Assembly (NCBI RefSeq): GCF_013415325.1 | Contig: NZ_JACBYE010000002.1 | Span: 1-64,000, forward strand | Direction: 5' to 3' | Source of the DNA: Sanguibacter inulinus | GTDB taxonomy: Bacteria > Actinomycetota > Actinomycetes > Actinomycetales > Cellulomonadaceae | Length of the DNA stretch: 64,000 nucleotides | Part shown: in pieces, positions 18,703 to 27,389 of the stretch | How positions within the stretch are numbered: position 1 is the first letter of the stretch | Layout of the letters: each line of letters starts with the position of its first letter | Position numbers and translations under genes: made by a program | Notes under the pieces: generated by a model | The model's database searches: none | What the model saw: only the letters and a program-made list of their open reading frames with translations | What the model was told of the DNA's origin: nothing

Positions 18703-19998
18703 TCAGACCGCGACGGCGAGGACCTCGTGGAGCAGACCCTGGAAGCTGCGGACCCTGCTGACGAACCGCGACTGCGGGAGGTCGGCAGCCGCGTCGTCGC
18801 TGCTCAGGCCGACGAACACCGAGAGCTCGGGGTGGGTCTCGTGCAGGGCGTGCACGATCCCGAGCTCGGGGCGCGAGAGCGAGGTGACCAGGACCGTGGC
18901 GACGGGTCGCACCATGGTCACGAGCTCGAGGGCTCGGTGCGCGTTCGCAGGTCCGGTGACGATCCGGGCCGTCACGCCCTGCGAGACGAGGGCCGCAGCG
19001 AGGGCGTGCATCGCGAGCGGCTGCGCGTCGTCGGCCGCGGCGAAGAGCAGCACGATCTTCTTCATCTGGCTGGGGTGGGGCGACCTGACCCCGGTCTCCT
19101 GCGCGGTCTTCTCCTCGCGGGCCCGGATGAAGTCCGCGATCACCTTGAGGGTCGCCGAGGCGAGCAGCATCTCGGGCGCCTCGCCGGGCTTGGCCAGGAC
19201 GGTCCGGGCTGCGAGCTTACGCAGGGTCGGCTCGACCAGGGTCAGCCACCACTGGGCAGGGTCTTCGTCGACGTCGAGGGCGAGCAGGCGCTCCGTCGCG
19301 GCGACGTTGCCGCGCAGGACCGCGTCGATGACGTCGATCGAGGTGACGGTCGAGTCGACCGGGGCCGCCAGTCGAAGGGCGGGTCGCTGCTGGCCGGCCT
19401 CGGTGTCGGTGGCCTCGGGCTCGGCACCGCGGAGAGAGCGGGGACCTGTCGGGAGGGAGGACACCTGCGCGGCTGCAGCACCTGCCGAGGTGTCGGCGTC
19501 GCCCTCGACCGTGAGGCGGGGCGCGAGGGACCCCTCACCCTGAGCGTCTCCGTCGAGACCGACGAGGCGTCGCGGTGCCTCTGCGAGCGGGAGGTCGCCG
19601 CGGCGACCGTGTCGCTGGCTCTCCTCGTCGACGTGGGCGATGGTCTCGCGCAGCTCGTCCTCGAGCTGTTCGCTGCTGGTGGTCGTGAGGTCGACGGCCA
19701 GTGCTGCCCGCGCGGCGTCGACGGGGGCGACGCCCTCGAGCGCGAGCCTGCGCATGACCATGAGCCGGGCGACGTCGTCGCTCGAGTACCGGCGGTGGGC
19801 GCCTGCGGAGTGCTCCGAGGGGCCCAGGCCGTAGCGACGGTCCCAGGTGCGCAACGTCGCCGGAGCCACCCCGAGCCTGCGTGCCACGGCTGCCACGGCG
19901 AGGCCGGGTTCGTTGACCTGGTCCGTGATCTCGTCGGGTGTCGTGCCGTCGGCAGGGTCGCCGCCGGTCTCTCCCTGTGCCGGTCGACCTGTGCTCAT
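18703..19998 (-). CDS. MerR-family regulator with degenerate cobalamin-binding domain
   Basis: A 431-aa protein. A MerR winged helix is at about residues 35-105 (AVAARRLGVAPATLRTWDRRYG, HRRYSSDDVARLMVMRRL). Then comes a long variable linker, a helical cap (WWLTLVEPTLRKLA...PEMLLASATLKV) and a Rossmann-like C-terminal domain resembling B12-binding modules of CarH/LitR. The cobalamin motif DxHxxG and the cap E-H pair are not there, so it probably does not bind B12 in the known way. The ATG at 19998 was chosen over an upstream start within the weak leader. Divergent from the whiB gene, with three copies of AGTTGTTC between them that may be its operators. Confidence 0.8.
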   Translation of the reverse strand: MSTGRPAQGETGGDPADGTTPDEITDQVNEPGLAVAAVARRLGVAPATLRTWDRRYGLGPSEHSAGAHRRYSSDDVARLMVMRRLALEGVAPVDAARAALAVDLTTTSSEQLEDELRETIAHVDEESQRHGRRGDLPLAEAPRRLVGLDGDAQGEGSLAPRLTVEGDADTSAGAAAAQVSSLPTGPRSLRGAEPEATDTEAGQQRPALRLAAPVDSTVTSIDVIDAVLRGNVAATERLLALDVDEDPAQWWLTLVEPTLRKLAARTVLAKPGEAPEMLLASATLKVIADFIRAREEKTAQETGVRSPHPSQMKKIVLLFAAADDAQPLAMHALAAALVSQGVTARIVTGPANAHRALELVTMVRPVATVLVTSLSRPELGIVHALHETHPELSVFVGLSSDDAAADLPQSRFVSRVRSFQGLLHEVLAVAV

Positions 19999-20060
19999 GA
20001 GTCGATTGTGCCGAGATCTGAGAGGTCGTGCCACCTGGCACCCTCCCGCGAGACGCCTGA

Positions 20061-20079
20061 AGTTGTTCGCTAGTTGTTC
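20061..20079 (-). promoter_or_regulatory. AGTTGTTC direct repeats, 11-bp spacing
   Basis: AGTTGTTC occurs at 20061-20068 and 20072-20079, so the units are 11 bp apart. A third copy in opposite orientation (20230-20237) overlaps the -35 region of the whiB promoter. Direct repeats of about one helical turn are what CarH-type MerR proteins and BldC bind. Confidence 0.5.
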
Positions 20080-20227
20080 ATCTCACGTCGAGCCGCGTGG
20101 ACCGGGGACCTGCAGAGACGCCGAGGATGGCGGGTTTCCGCAGTTCCCAGAGAGGCTAGTCAGTGGTACTGGACCAGAACCTGGGCGACGGATGGCACGG
20201 TGAATCGTTTCTCATCCGGTCAGCGAC

Positions 20228-20256
20228 TTGAACAACTGCTGGATCGGTTCTAAGTT
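20228..20256 (+). promoter_or_regulatory. whiB promoter with embedded octamer
   Basis: TTGAAC (20228-20233), 17-bp spacer and TAAGTT (20251-20256). Transcription is predicted from about 20263, giving an 84-nt leader. GAACAACT (20230-20237) overlaps the -35 and matches, on the other strand, the octamer repeated upstream of the merR gene. Confidence 0.6.
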
Positions 20257-20346
20257 AGTCACAGATCACCCGGGACCGAGGTCCTGGGCAGATGCACCGA
20301 CCGGGGTCTATCGCCCCTCATCGACACTCAGAAGGACGGTACGACC

Positions 20347-20652
20347 ATGACTGAGCTCTCTCGCCTCCCCGGCCCCGTGATGGACCTCTGGGAGTGGCAG
20401 TACCAGGGTTCGTGCCGCGACGTCGACGACACGCTGTTCTTCCACCCGGAGGGCGAGCGCGGCGCCGCACGCCGCCGCCGCGCCGAGGCCGCCAAGGCCA
20501 TCTGCCACGGGTGCCCGGTCATGATGGAGTGCCGCGAGGCCTCGCTCCGTGTCCGTGAGCCCTACGGCGTCTGGGGCGGCCTCAGCGAGGACGAGCGCAC
20601 AGCCGCGCTCGCCGCGATGCCCGCCTCGACCACCACACGCCGGGTCGGCTGA
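20347..20652 (+). CDS. WhiB-family iron-sulfur regulator (WhiB3/WhiD-like)
   Basis: A 101-aa Wbl protein. The four [4Fe-4S] cysteines are at 23, 53, 56 and 62, followed by GVWGG (74-78) and a basic C-terminus. LPGPVMDLWEWQ, FFHPEGERG and REPYGVWGGLSEDER match the WhiB3/WhiD group better than WhiB1 or WhiB2. Such proteins bind the primary sigma factor and tune redox, lipid or developmental genes. AAGGA lies 10 nt before the ATG. Position between groES and a MerR gene near guaB agrees with mycobacterial whiB3 synteny. Confidence 0.93.
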   Translation: MTELSRLPGPVMDLWEWQYQGSCRDVDDTLFFHPEGERGAARRRRAEAAKAICHGCPVMMECREASLRVREPYGVWGGLSEDERTAALAAMPASTTTRRVG

Positions 20653-20721
20653 CCCGAGCAGACCTCCAGCTCACGCTGAGTCGGTCAGCGCGAGCACCCA
20701 GAGCTCAGGCGTTCCCGAAGG

Positions 20722-20751
20722 GCCCCACGACTGCGGTCGTGGGGCTCTTTT
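20722..20751 (+). terminator. Intrinsic terminator of whiB
   Basis: Perfect 10-bp stem GCCCCACGAC/GTCGTGGGGC with loop TGCG, followed by TCTTTT. One of the few hairpins in the window with a real T-run. Confidence 0.85.
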
Positions 20752-20840
20752 CGTCGTGGGGTCTTTCTTGTCGTCGGGCCCGACTCTCGTCGTCCGGCCC
20801 TCCCCAGGTCGCTGAAGCCGGCGCCCGTCCCGGCATGCAG

Positions 20841-20873
20841 AAGGGCCCCACGACCATCGGTCGTGGGGCCCTT
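20841..20873 (-). terminator. Hairpin terminator of groES
   Basis: Perfect 15-bp stem (20841-20855 with 20859-20873) with a 3-nt loop, 19 bp past the groES stop codon. The core GCCCCACGAC/GTCGTGGGGC is identical to the whiB terminator 110 bp away. Confidence 0.7.
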
Positions 20874-20892
20874 CGTCACGCGTGGTGCGTGA

Positions 20893-21186
20893 TCAGCCGA
20901 TCACTGCGAGCACGTCGCGGGCGGAGAGGATGAGGAACTCCTCGCCGTCGTACTTGACCTCGGTGCCGCCGTACTTGCTGTAGATGACCTTGTCACCGAC
21001 AGAGACGTCGAGCGGGACGCGGTTGCCGTTGTCGTCGATACGACCGGGGCCGACTGCCAGGACCTCGCCCTCCTGGGGCTTCTCCTTGGCGGTGTCAGGG
21101 ATAACGAGACCGGAGGGCGTGGTCAGCTCGACTTCGAGAGTCTTGACGACGATCCGGTCCTCGAGCGGCTTGATGGAGACCGACAC
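20893..21186 (-). CDS. groES: Co-chaperonin GroES
   Basis: A 97-aa GroES that caps the GroEL ring. It starts [12 protein letters not shown], has the mobile-loop region [20 protein letters not shown], and ends with [16 protein letters not shown]. The GTG start has GGGAGG 5-6 nt upstream. A CIRCE operator lies in its promoter, so HrcA repression is expected. Unusually no groEL follows: the next gene downstream is the convergent whiB, so GroEL must be encoded elsewhere. Confidence 0.96.
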   Translation of the reverse strand: MSVSIKPLEDRIVVKTLEVELTTPSGLVIPDTAKEKPQEGEVLAVGPGRIDDNGNRVPLDVSVGDKVIYSKYGGTEVKYDGEEFLILSARDVLAVIG

Positions 21187-21292
21187 GCGGACCTCCCCTT
21201 TCGCAGAGAAATGAGGGACAGTTCATGGCCGCCACGCTCGCACCGGGCCGCCGTCGCGGGGGTCGGTCAGGAGCTACGTGGAACCACGAGCA

Positions 21293-21333
21293 AATCTATG
21301 CCGGAGTTAGCACTCGGTCAAGGTGAGTGCCAG
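21293..21333 (-). promoter_or_regulatory. groES promoter with CIRCE operator
   Basis: CIRCE: TTAGCACTC (21307-21315), 9-bp spacer, GAGTGCCAG (21325-21333; consensus GAGTGCTAA, two mismatches). Inside it on the minus strand TTGACC (21321-21316) and TAGATT (21298-21293) with 17-bp spacing form the promoter. HrcA bound here would block polymerase. Confidence 0.88.
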
Positions 21334-21551
21334 ATCGGGCGCGGCACCAGGTGAGGACGAGGTCGAGGGCGACCGGCTGTTGAAGCCCGACCGGCCGTCG
21401 ACGGCTTGGCCACACCGGGCCGGCTCGCTGCGAGCCGCTCGGTGCGACAGGACTCGCGCAGGGCTCGTCCACAGGCCGGGAGCTGAGCAGCTTGTCCCCA
21501 GGCGCACCGGAGAGCGTTACCTAGGACGAGCCCGATGACTACCGTCACGGG
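21334..21551. other. Intergenic region between the groES promoter and a small gene pair
   Basis: 218 bp without a supported gene. No clear promoter for the plus-strand pair was found; TTACCT at about 21515 is a weak -10 candidate. Confidence 0.3.
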
Positions 21552-21936
21552 ATGCCGACATCGATCGGGGTAGTCGTCGCGATCGCCACCCCAGCCCTCT
21601 CGTTCCTCGCTGTCCTGCTGGGGCAGTGGTTGACACGACGGAGCGCCCACGAGCTCGACGTCTGGCGTCGGAGAGGAGACGATGCGGATGCTGCGGTGGT
21701 CGGCAGAGGCCGCGGCATCAGAGCGTCCGGCGCTCAGCCGCACGGGTGTGGCGGTCCTCGAAGGGCTCGGCGAGTCTGAGCTGCTGCAGGACGAAGACCG
21801 CCCGCTCGTGCACACGGTCGCACGGATCACAGCACGACTGGCCTTGGCGGACAGAAGGCCCGAAAGGTACGGTATCGGAGGTGTCGTGGTCGAAGATGCC
21901 GAGCTGAGGACTACGGAGGGAGACGCTCATGACTGA
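21552..21936 (+). pseudogene. Small membrane-anchored hypothetical protein, apparent 2-nt frameshift
   Basis: The frame from 21552 encodes an N-terminal transmembrane helix (GVVVAIATPALSFLAVLLGQWL) and a basic segment ending DVWRRR. It then loses sense near 21673. A second frame opens at ATG 21682 (MRMLRWSAEAAAS...LSRTGVAVLEGL) and runs to 21936. Adding two bases at the GAGAGGAG stretch would join them into one ~126-aa protein reading WRRREETMRMLRW, the form I recall for related actinobacterial proteins. Either a slippage mutation, a sequencing error, or two genes: the second ATG does have AGGAG just upstream. Function unknown. Confidence 0.5.
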
Positions 21937-22093
21937 CCGGCGCGAACCAGAGGTCGAGGCTGCACCCAGCCCGATCCGCGTGACCCTGCTTCAGGTCGAG
22001 GCCGCACGGGTAGCGGTCAAGGCGAACGCCAGGCTCGGGCTGCCGTCGAGCCCGGGACTCATCAAGATCGCCGAGGCTGGGCACGCGACCTGA
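21929..22093 (+). CDS. Conserved small protein, 54 aa
   Basis: Too short to be noticed easily. ATG overlaps the previous stop by 8 nt and has GGAGGGAG 6-7 nt upstream. The C-terminal part, VEAARVAVKANARLGLPSSP followed by a short IAEAG helix, resembles small actinobacterial proteins I recall with an xA.L..xxxxLGRxTP motif, found next to short membrane-anchored proteins like the one upstream. No function is known to me. Confidence 0.6.
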   Translation: MTDRREPEVEAAPSPIRVTLLQVEAARVAVKANARLGLPSSPGLIKIAEAGHAT

Positions 22094-22224
22094 GGCACCC
22101 GGCCACGGGGTAGGGGCACCTGTCCTCAGAGCACCCTCTCCACCGTCTGCACGGTCTCCGGGGTGACCGCCCTGCGGGCCAGCGCGCCGTCCCGCTCCCT
22201 ACGACCGACCTGGCCGCAGACGGG

Positions 22225-22872
22225 TCAGAGCTCCGCGACGAGCTCCTTGCTCGGGGCGCGCTCCCCCACGGGCAGAGGCACCGCGAGGGTGTTGTCCGGC
22301 GGGGCGAGCGGGCAGGCCCACGCCGGGTCGTAGGCGCACGACGGGTTGTAGGCGAAGTTGAGGTCGACCACGAGCCGCCCGCCGGCACCCTGGCCGAGGT
22401 CCGCACCCTTGATCGTGTCGAGCAGATAGCGTCCGCCGCCGTAGGTGCCGCCGTCCTGCCCGGCGCTCGAGTCCTTGAGCGGCACGAAGATCCCGCCCCC
22501 GTAGGAGCGCAGCGCCCAGAGCGACAGCGTCCCCAGACCGTCGAGCTCGACGAGCCCGACCCGTTCGAAGGGCACCACGCCGTCCGTCCCCGTGGCGACG
22601 TCCATCCGACCCTCGGGTGCGTCCTGGACCTCGAGCTCGAAGCGGTACGCCGGGTCGTAGGGGGCGACGTGGAGGCCGGTGAACTCTGCCTTGGCCTCGG
22701 GACCGAGGGCCGAGGCCGGGTGCGAGGCGAACATCTCGTCGCGGGCACGCACCCACAGCGCGTGGGCGGCCGCCGGGTCCTCGGCCGCGGCGGACCGGAC
22801 CTGGGCGTAGATCGCCGCGGTCTTGCGTCGCCAGTCGGCGACGGCGAGCACGCTCTGCGCTGCGGGTGTCAT
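22225..22872 (-). CDS. DUF1684 family protein
   Basis: A 215-aa protein. The C-terminal signature VDLNFAYNPSCAYDPAWACPLAPPDNTLAVPLPVGE, read in parts, is that of DUF1684 (YNPxCAY, CPLxPxxN). N-terminal helical region with WRRKTAAIYAQVR. Soluble, no signal peptide. GGAGG 6 nt before the ATG. Located just beyond the RpiR gene of the phosphonate-type transporter, 72 bp downstream and on the same strand, so it may be read through. Biochemical role unknown. Confidence 0.8.
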   Translation of the reverse strand: MTPAAQSVLAVADWRRKTAAIYAQVRSAAAEDPAAAHALWVRARDEMFASHPASALGPEAKAEFTGLHVAPYDPAYRFELEVQDAPEGRMDVATGTDGVVPFERVGLVELDGLGTLSLWALRSYGGGIFVPLKDSSAGQDGGTYGGGRYLLDTIKGADLGQGAGGRLVVDLNFAYNPSCAYDPAWACPLAPPDNTLAVPLPVGERAPSKELVAEL

Positions 22873-22944
22873 CAGGTTCCTCCGTGGTCGGGACCGTCCC
22901 ATGATTCCCGAGGCAGGCCGTGGCCGCGACCGGGTGGGGCGCAC

Positions 22945-23898
22945 TCAGTCCGAGAGGTTGGTGCTCAGCACGTCGAGCACCCGCGAGCGCACCTGCCGGG
23001 ACCGCTCCCCCAGCCTGTCGGCGACGACCTCGACGAAGGCCTCGAGGACGATCGCGTGCGGGACCCGCGACGTGTGCTCGAGCTCGGCACGGAACGAGCC
23101 CGCCGCCGGGCCGACGACCAGGGCTACGTCGGCGAGGGCTGTGAGCGGCGACTCGACGAAGCTCGTGAGCACCACCACGGGCACACCCGCGGCCCGTCCG
23201 GCGCGCGCGACCCGCAGGCTCGACTCGCTGGCGCCCGACCCGGAGACCACGAGGCACAGGTCCGCAGGGGTGAGCTGGGCGGCGGCGATCTGCTGGCCGA
23301 TCGGGTCGGCCACGCACTCGGTCGGTCGCCCGACGGCCGTGAGCCGCAGGGCGAGGTCGGCGGCGAGCGGAGACGACAGCCCGTTGCCCGTCGCGAGGAC
23401 CCGCCCGGCTCCGACGCAGAGGGCGACGGCTCGTTCGACGTGCTCGTCGGACAGCACGCTGGTGATCTGCTGGAGGGTCGCGGCGAGGGACTCGACGTGC
23501 GTCCTCACACGGCCGAGGGCCGTGTCGGGGTGGGCCGGGGGCTCGGCGCCCAGCGCGAGCTCGCGGGCGAGCGCCACCCGCAGCTGCGGATACCCGCGAT
23601 AACCGAGCCGCTGGCACGTGCGGATGACCGACGACCGCGCCACCCCCGCCCTGTCGGCGATCTCCTGCGCCGTCGCCTCGACGGCCGCCGCGACGTCGTC
23701 GAGGACGAGGTCGACCACGCGTCGCTCGGTCGGCTGGAGGGCGTTGCGGACCGTCGCGATCCGGACCGAGGGCCAGACGTCGGGCCCGGGGTCGGCGTCG
23801 GTCGAGCTGCTGGTCGTGCTGGCGGCAGGCTCGGTGCCGTCGGCGGTGACCGTCGGGTGGTCTGCGCCGGGACCCGTGGCGGGCAGGGTAGCGCTCAT
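22945..23898 (-). CDS. MurR/RpiR-family regulator with SIS domain
   Basis: A 317-aa regulator. The N-terminal 45 residues are a Thr/Ser/Ala-rich extension, then an RpiR helix-turn-helix (TAQEIADRAGVARSSVIRTCQRLGYRGYPQLR) and a C-terminal SIS sugar-phosphate isomerase-like domain (VLATGNGLSSPLAADLALRL, VVSGSGASESSLRVARAGRAAGVPVVVLT). SIS domains sense phosphosugars, so the neighbouring importer may handle a phosphorylated sugar or polyol. The ATG overlaps the preceding permease stop (ATGA), making it the last gene of the operon. Likely autoregulation through the inverted repeat at 28234. Confidence 0.88.
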   Translation of the reverse strand: MSATLPATGPGADHPTVTADGTEPAASTTSSSTDADPGPDVWPSVRIATVRNALQPTERRVVDLVLDDVAAAVEATAQEIADRAGVARSSVIRTCQRLGYRGYPQLRVALARELALGAEPPAHPDTALGRVRTHVESLAATLQQITSVLSDEHVERAVALCVGAGRVLATGNGLSSPLAADLALRLTAVGRPTECVADPIGQQIAAAQLTPADLCLVVSGSGASESSLRVARAGRAAGVPVVVLTSFVESPLTALADVALVVGPAAGSFRAELEHTSRVPHAIVLEAFVEVVADRLGERSRQVRSRVLDVLSTNLSD

Positions 23899-24725
23899 CG
23901 TCCTGTGCTCCCGTCGGTGAGGCGGCGTCGCACCGCGGCGGAGACCGCGTCGATCGCCATCGTCACGACCACGACGACGATCAGCAGCACCCCGACGGTG
24001 GACCACTCACGGTACTGGGTGTACGAGGTGAGCATGTCGCCGATCCCACCCACGCCGATGAGCCCGAGGACGGCCGAGGCGCGCACGTTGATCTCGAACC
24101 TGTAGAGCCAGAACGAGAAGAAGTCTGTCGCCGCGCTCGGCCACACACCCCAGCGGAGCGCCTCGACCGTCGAGCCACCTGCGGCCCGTACGGCCTCGAC
24201 AGGACCGTGGTCGACGCCTTCGACGGACTCGTAGCCCCACTTGCCGAGCGTCCCGACGCTGTTGACCGCGAGCGCGAGCGCCCCGGTGAGCGGGGTCAGT
24301 CCGGTGACCGACAAGATGATGATGGCGATGATGATCTCGGGGACTGCCCGGATGAGCGAGAAGAGACCGCGGAGCGCGCCTCGCACAGGTGCGGGTCCGT
24401 AGCCGCGTGCGGCGAGGAAGCTCAGCGGGAAGGACACGACGATGCCGAGCACCGTCCCCAGCCAGGCCATCTCGACCGAGCGCAGGGTCTGCCGCAGGGC
24501 CTCGGGGAGCTTGTCCCACGACGGCGCGGAAAACATGAGGTCGAGGTAGTGGACCACCTGGCCGGGCAGGCTGGCGAGCCGCGACCACTGGATGTCGATC
24601 GACCAGAAGGCGACGAGGGCTGTCGCCGTGGCGACGGTGAGGGCCACGGCGCGCAGGACTCGCACGGGCCGGCGAGGTGCGATGACCTCGATCGGGTCAG
24701 TGCGCATGGGGGCGAGGGTGGTCAT
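23895..24725 (-). CDS. phnE: Phosphonate-type ABC transporter permease (second PhnE)
   Basis: A 276-aa inner-membrane permease with about six transmembrane segments. The cytoplasmic EAA-like loop EGVDHGPVEAVRAAGGSTVEALRWGVWP contacts the ATPase, and the RFEINVRASAVLGLIGVGGIG motif is diagnostic of PhnE. It pairs with the adjacent permease to form a heterodimer. ATGA overlaps on both sides. Confidence 0.9.
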   Translation of the reverse strand: MTTLAPMRTDPIEVIAPRRPVRVLRAVALTVATATALVAFWSIDIQWSRLASLPGQVVHYLDLMFSAPSWDKLPEALRQTLRSVEMAWLGTVLGIVVSFPLSFLAARGYGPAPVRGALRGLFSLIRAVPEIIIAIIILSVTGLTPLTGALALAVNSVGTLGKWGYESVEGVDHGPVEAVRAAGGSTVEALRWGVWPSAATDFFSFWLYRFEINVRASAVLGLIGVGGIGDMLTSYTQYREWSTVGVLLIVVVVVTMAIDAVSAAVRRRLTDGSTGR

Positions 24726-25621
24726 ACGAGCCTCCGGCGGACGATCGAGCTGACGAGGTCGATGACGAGCACGGCCACCAGGATCTCGAGGATGATGAGC
24801 GAGAGCTGGTCGTACCTGTAGTACGTGCGCACGGCGTCGACGAGGAGCCCGAGACCTCCGGCACCGACGAGTCCCAGGACGCTCGACGCACGCACGTTGA
24901 GCTCGAGGACGTAGAGCGTCTGGTTGACGAAGCTCGGCAGCATGTCCGGCAGGGCGATCGTCCGGTTGATCTGGGTCTGGGTACCGCCTGCTGCGCGACC
25001 GGCCTCGAGGGGGCCGCGGTCTGAGCCGTCGATGGTCTCGGAGACCATCTTGACGATGATCCCGACGTTGAACAGCACGAGGGCGATGACGCCGGGGAGC
25101 GCACCGACACCGACCATCGCGACGAGCACGGCGGCGTAGAGCAGCTCGGGGACGGCCCGGACGACGTTGAGCACGAGGCGCACGGCGCCTCGGGTCCAGC
25201 GGTCCGGGTTCGTGGGCCGCGCAGCCCACATGCTCACGGGCAGGGCGACTGCCGCCCCGACGACAGTCGCGACGACGGCCATCTGGAGGGTCTCGAGCAT
25301 CGGCTCGACGGTCCGCGGGAAGAAGGACCAGTCGGGGCTGAACAGCCTGACGATCCTGTCGGCACCGTTGCGCCAGTTCCGCGCGATGGCGTCGGCGTCG
25401 AAGCCGATGGCCCACGGGCTGAGGGTCGCTGCGGTGAGGAGCAGGACGACGGCGAGCGCGGCCCACGGCTTCCAGCGTCCCGCCGGACGGGGCGGCACGG
25501 CGAGCGGAGGACGTCCGGCCGTACCGTCACCTGCGGCCGGTGTCCCGCCCGCTGCCTGCGCCCCTCCGGCGGCAGGCACCCCTCCTGCAGCCCCAGGTCT
25601 CGGGGTCTGTGTCGTCTTCAT
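24722..25621 (-). CDS. phnE: Phosphonate-type ABC transporter permease (first PhnE)
   Basis: A 299-aa permease with about six transmembrane segments after a cytosolic N-terminal extension rich in Ala/Gly/Pro (about 45 residues, with imperfect AAGG repeats). The coupling loop [23 protein letters not shown] and [20 protein letters not shown] match PhnE. It is about 30% longer at the N-terminus than a minimal PhnE. Overlaps the ATPase stop and the second permease start as ATGA. Confidence 0.9.
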   Translation of the reverse strand: MKTTQTPRPGAAGGVPAAGGAQAAGGTPAAGDGTAGRPPLAVPPRPAGRWKPWAALAVVLLLTAATLSPWAIGFDADAIARNWRNGADRIVRLFSPDWSFFPRTVEPMLETLQMAVVATVVGAAVALPVSMWAARPTNPDRWTRGAVRLVLNVVRAVPELLYAAVLVAMVGVGALPGVIALVLFNVGIIVKMVSETIDGSDRGPLEAGRAAGGTQTQINRTIALPDMLPSFVNQTLYVLELNVRASSVLGLVGAGGLGLLVDAVRTYYRYDQLSLIILEILVAVLVIDLVSSIVRRRLV

Positions 25622-26421
25622 CCGCCGAGCACGTCCTGCTGGCGGATGCTGCGCCCGTAGATCTCCTCGAAGACGGCGTCGCTCGCGGTCGCCGCCGGAC
25701 CGTCGTAGACGACCTTGCCTGCGCGCAGGCCGATCATCCGGGTGCCGTACTCGCGGGCGAGGTCGAGCAGGTGCAGGTTGGTGAGCACCGTGATGCCGAG
25801 CTCGGTGTTGATGCGGCGCAGGTCACCCATGACGGCGTGGGCGCTCGGCGGGTCGAGGCTCGCGACAGGCTCGTCCGCGAGGACGATCCGTGGCTGCTGC
25901 GTGAGGGCCCGGGCGATCGCGACGCGCTGCTGCTGCCCGCCCGAGAGGTTGCTGGCCCGCTGCCACGTCTTGTCGAGGATGCCGACGCTGTCGAGCGCCT
26001 CGAAGGCCAGCTGCTTGTCGGCTGCCGTGTAGGCACCGAGCAGGGTGCGCCAGGTCGGGGTGTGCGCGAGGCGTCCGACGAGCACGTTGTTGAGGACCGT
26101 CGTGCGCCTGGCGAGGTTGAAGCTCTGGAAGATCATCCCGATGCTGCCGCGCACGGCACGGGCCTGGCGCCCGGAGAGCCTGCCGAGGGTGTGCTCGCCG
26201 ACGGTGACCTCGCCCGAGGTCACCGGGACCAGTCCGTTGATGGTGCGGATGAGCGTGGACTTCCCCGAGCCGGAGAGGCCGACGACCGAGACCATCTCAC
26301 CGGCCTCGATGTCGAGGGTCACGCCGTCGAGGGCGGTCACGCCGCCGGGGTAGCGCACGGTGACGTCCCGCACCCGGACCGGCCAGGAGCGGGACGTCAC
26401 CTGCTGGGGAGCGAGCGTCAC
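25618..26421 (-). CDS. phnC: Phosphonate-type ABC transporter ATPase
   Basis: A 267-aa ABC ATPase energising the PhnE pair. Walker A is [10 protein letters not shown], the signature is [16 protein letters not shown], and Walker B is [15 protein letters not shown]. The A-loop region [15 protein letters not shown] and the phrase [18 protein letters not shown] are typical of PhnC. Joined by ATGA overlaps to the binding protein and the first permease. Confidence 0.92.
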   Translation of the reverse strand: MTLAPQQVTSRSWPVRVRDVTVRYPGGVTALDGVTLDIEAGEMVSVVGLSGSGKSTLIRTINGLVPVTSGEVTVGEHTLGRLSGRQARAVRGSIGMIFQSFNLARRTTVLNNVLVGRLAHTPTWRTLLGAYTAADKQLAFEALDSVGILDKTWQRASNLSGGQQQRVAIARALTQQPRIVLADEPVASLDPPSAHAVMGDLRRINTELGITVLTNLHLLDLAREYGTRMIGLRAGKVVYDGPAATASDAVFEEIYGRSIRQQDVLGG

Positions 26422-27389
26422 TGGAGACCGAGCTTCTCGGCGGCCTGCGCCACGACGTCGAGCGTGCTCGGGTCGGCCGGGGCCAGCTTGCTGATGGAGT
26501 AGATGTCCGTGAGGATCTTCGACCCCTCAGGGGTGCTCGAGTAGTCCGCGAGCGCCGTGGTGATCTTGTCCTGCAGCTCGGGCGAGAGGTCGGCCGAGAG
26601 CGCGACGCCGTCGTTGGGGATCTCGTCGGTCAGCGCGAAGACGACGACCTTCTGGCCGACGTCGGGGACGTCCTTGGCGACGATGTCGCGGGCGTCCCAG
26701 AAGCTGAAGCCGACCTCGGCGTCGCCGTTGTAGACGGCCAGGACGCTCGCGTCGTTGGTGGTGACCGGGATCTGCTCGATCCCGGTGTCGGTGTCGATGC
26801 CCGCGTTCTTCAGCGCGAGGACCGGGTAGATGTAGCCGGCCGGGGACCCGGGGCCGAGGAGCGCGACCTTCGCACCCTCGACCTTGGTGATCGAGTCGAG
26901 ACCGGCCGGTCCCACGAGGGCGTCGGCGCCGTTGCAGAACAGCTTGCCGTCGCGCTCGACGGGGGTGTCCTCGCAGTACTTGTCGGGGTTGTTCGTCATG
27001 AGCTGGGCCGGGTAGGAGATGTTCCCGTTGCGCTCGGTCTGCAGGACGACCGAGGCGTCGTACATGTCCGAGGCCTGCCACAGCTGGAGCGAGGGCAGGA
27101 ACCCGATCTGCGCCTGTCCTGCGCCCATGGCCTCGACGGCGGCCTGGTAGTCCTTGGACACCACACCGGTGACCTCGATGCCGAGCTCGTCGGTGAGGAA
27201 GTCGGTGAGCGGCTTCGCGGTGTCGACGAGACCACCCTGGTCCTGCGAGGGCACGAGGGCGAGGGTGAGCGACGTCGGGTCGGCGGCGGGGCTGCCGTCG
27301 GTGCTGCCCGACGCGTCCGAGCTGCAGGCGGCGAGGGAGCCGAGGGTGAGGAGTGCGACGGAGGTGAGTGCCAGCTTCGTGAGCTTCAC
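26418..27389 (-). CDS. phnD: Phosphonate-type ABC transporter substrate-binding lipoprotein
   Basis: A 323-aa PhnD-family lipoprotein. The signal peptide ends in the lipobox LAAC with Cys22. Then a Ser/Asp-rich spacer and a type II periplasmic-binding fold: TLALVPSQD at the first strand, [21 protein letters not shown], and [15 protein letters not shown]. PhnD proteins bind phosphonates, phosphite or small phosphate esters; the ligand is not readable. The GTG start overlaps the HAD stop as GTGA. Confidence 0.9.
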   Translation of the reverse strand: MKLTKLALTSVALLTLGSLAACSSDASGSTDGSPAADPTSLTLALVPSQDQGGLVDTAKPLTDFLTDELGIEVTGVVSKDYQAAVEAMGAGQAQIGFLPSLQLWQASDMYDASVVLQTERNGNISYPAQLMTNNPDKYCEDTPVERDGKLFCNGADALVGPAGLDSITKVEGAKVALLGPGSPAGYIYPVLALKNAGIDTDTGIEQIPVTTNDASVLAVYNGDAEVGFSFWDARDIVAKDVPDVGQKVVVFALTDEIPNDGVALSADLSPELQDKITTALADYSSTPEGSKILTDIYSISKLAPADPSTLDVVAQAAEKLGLQ

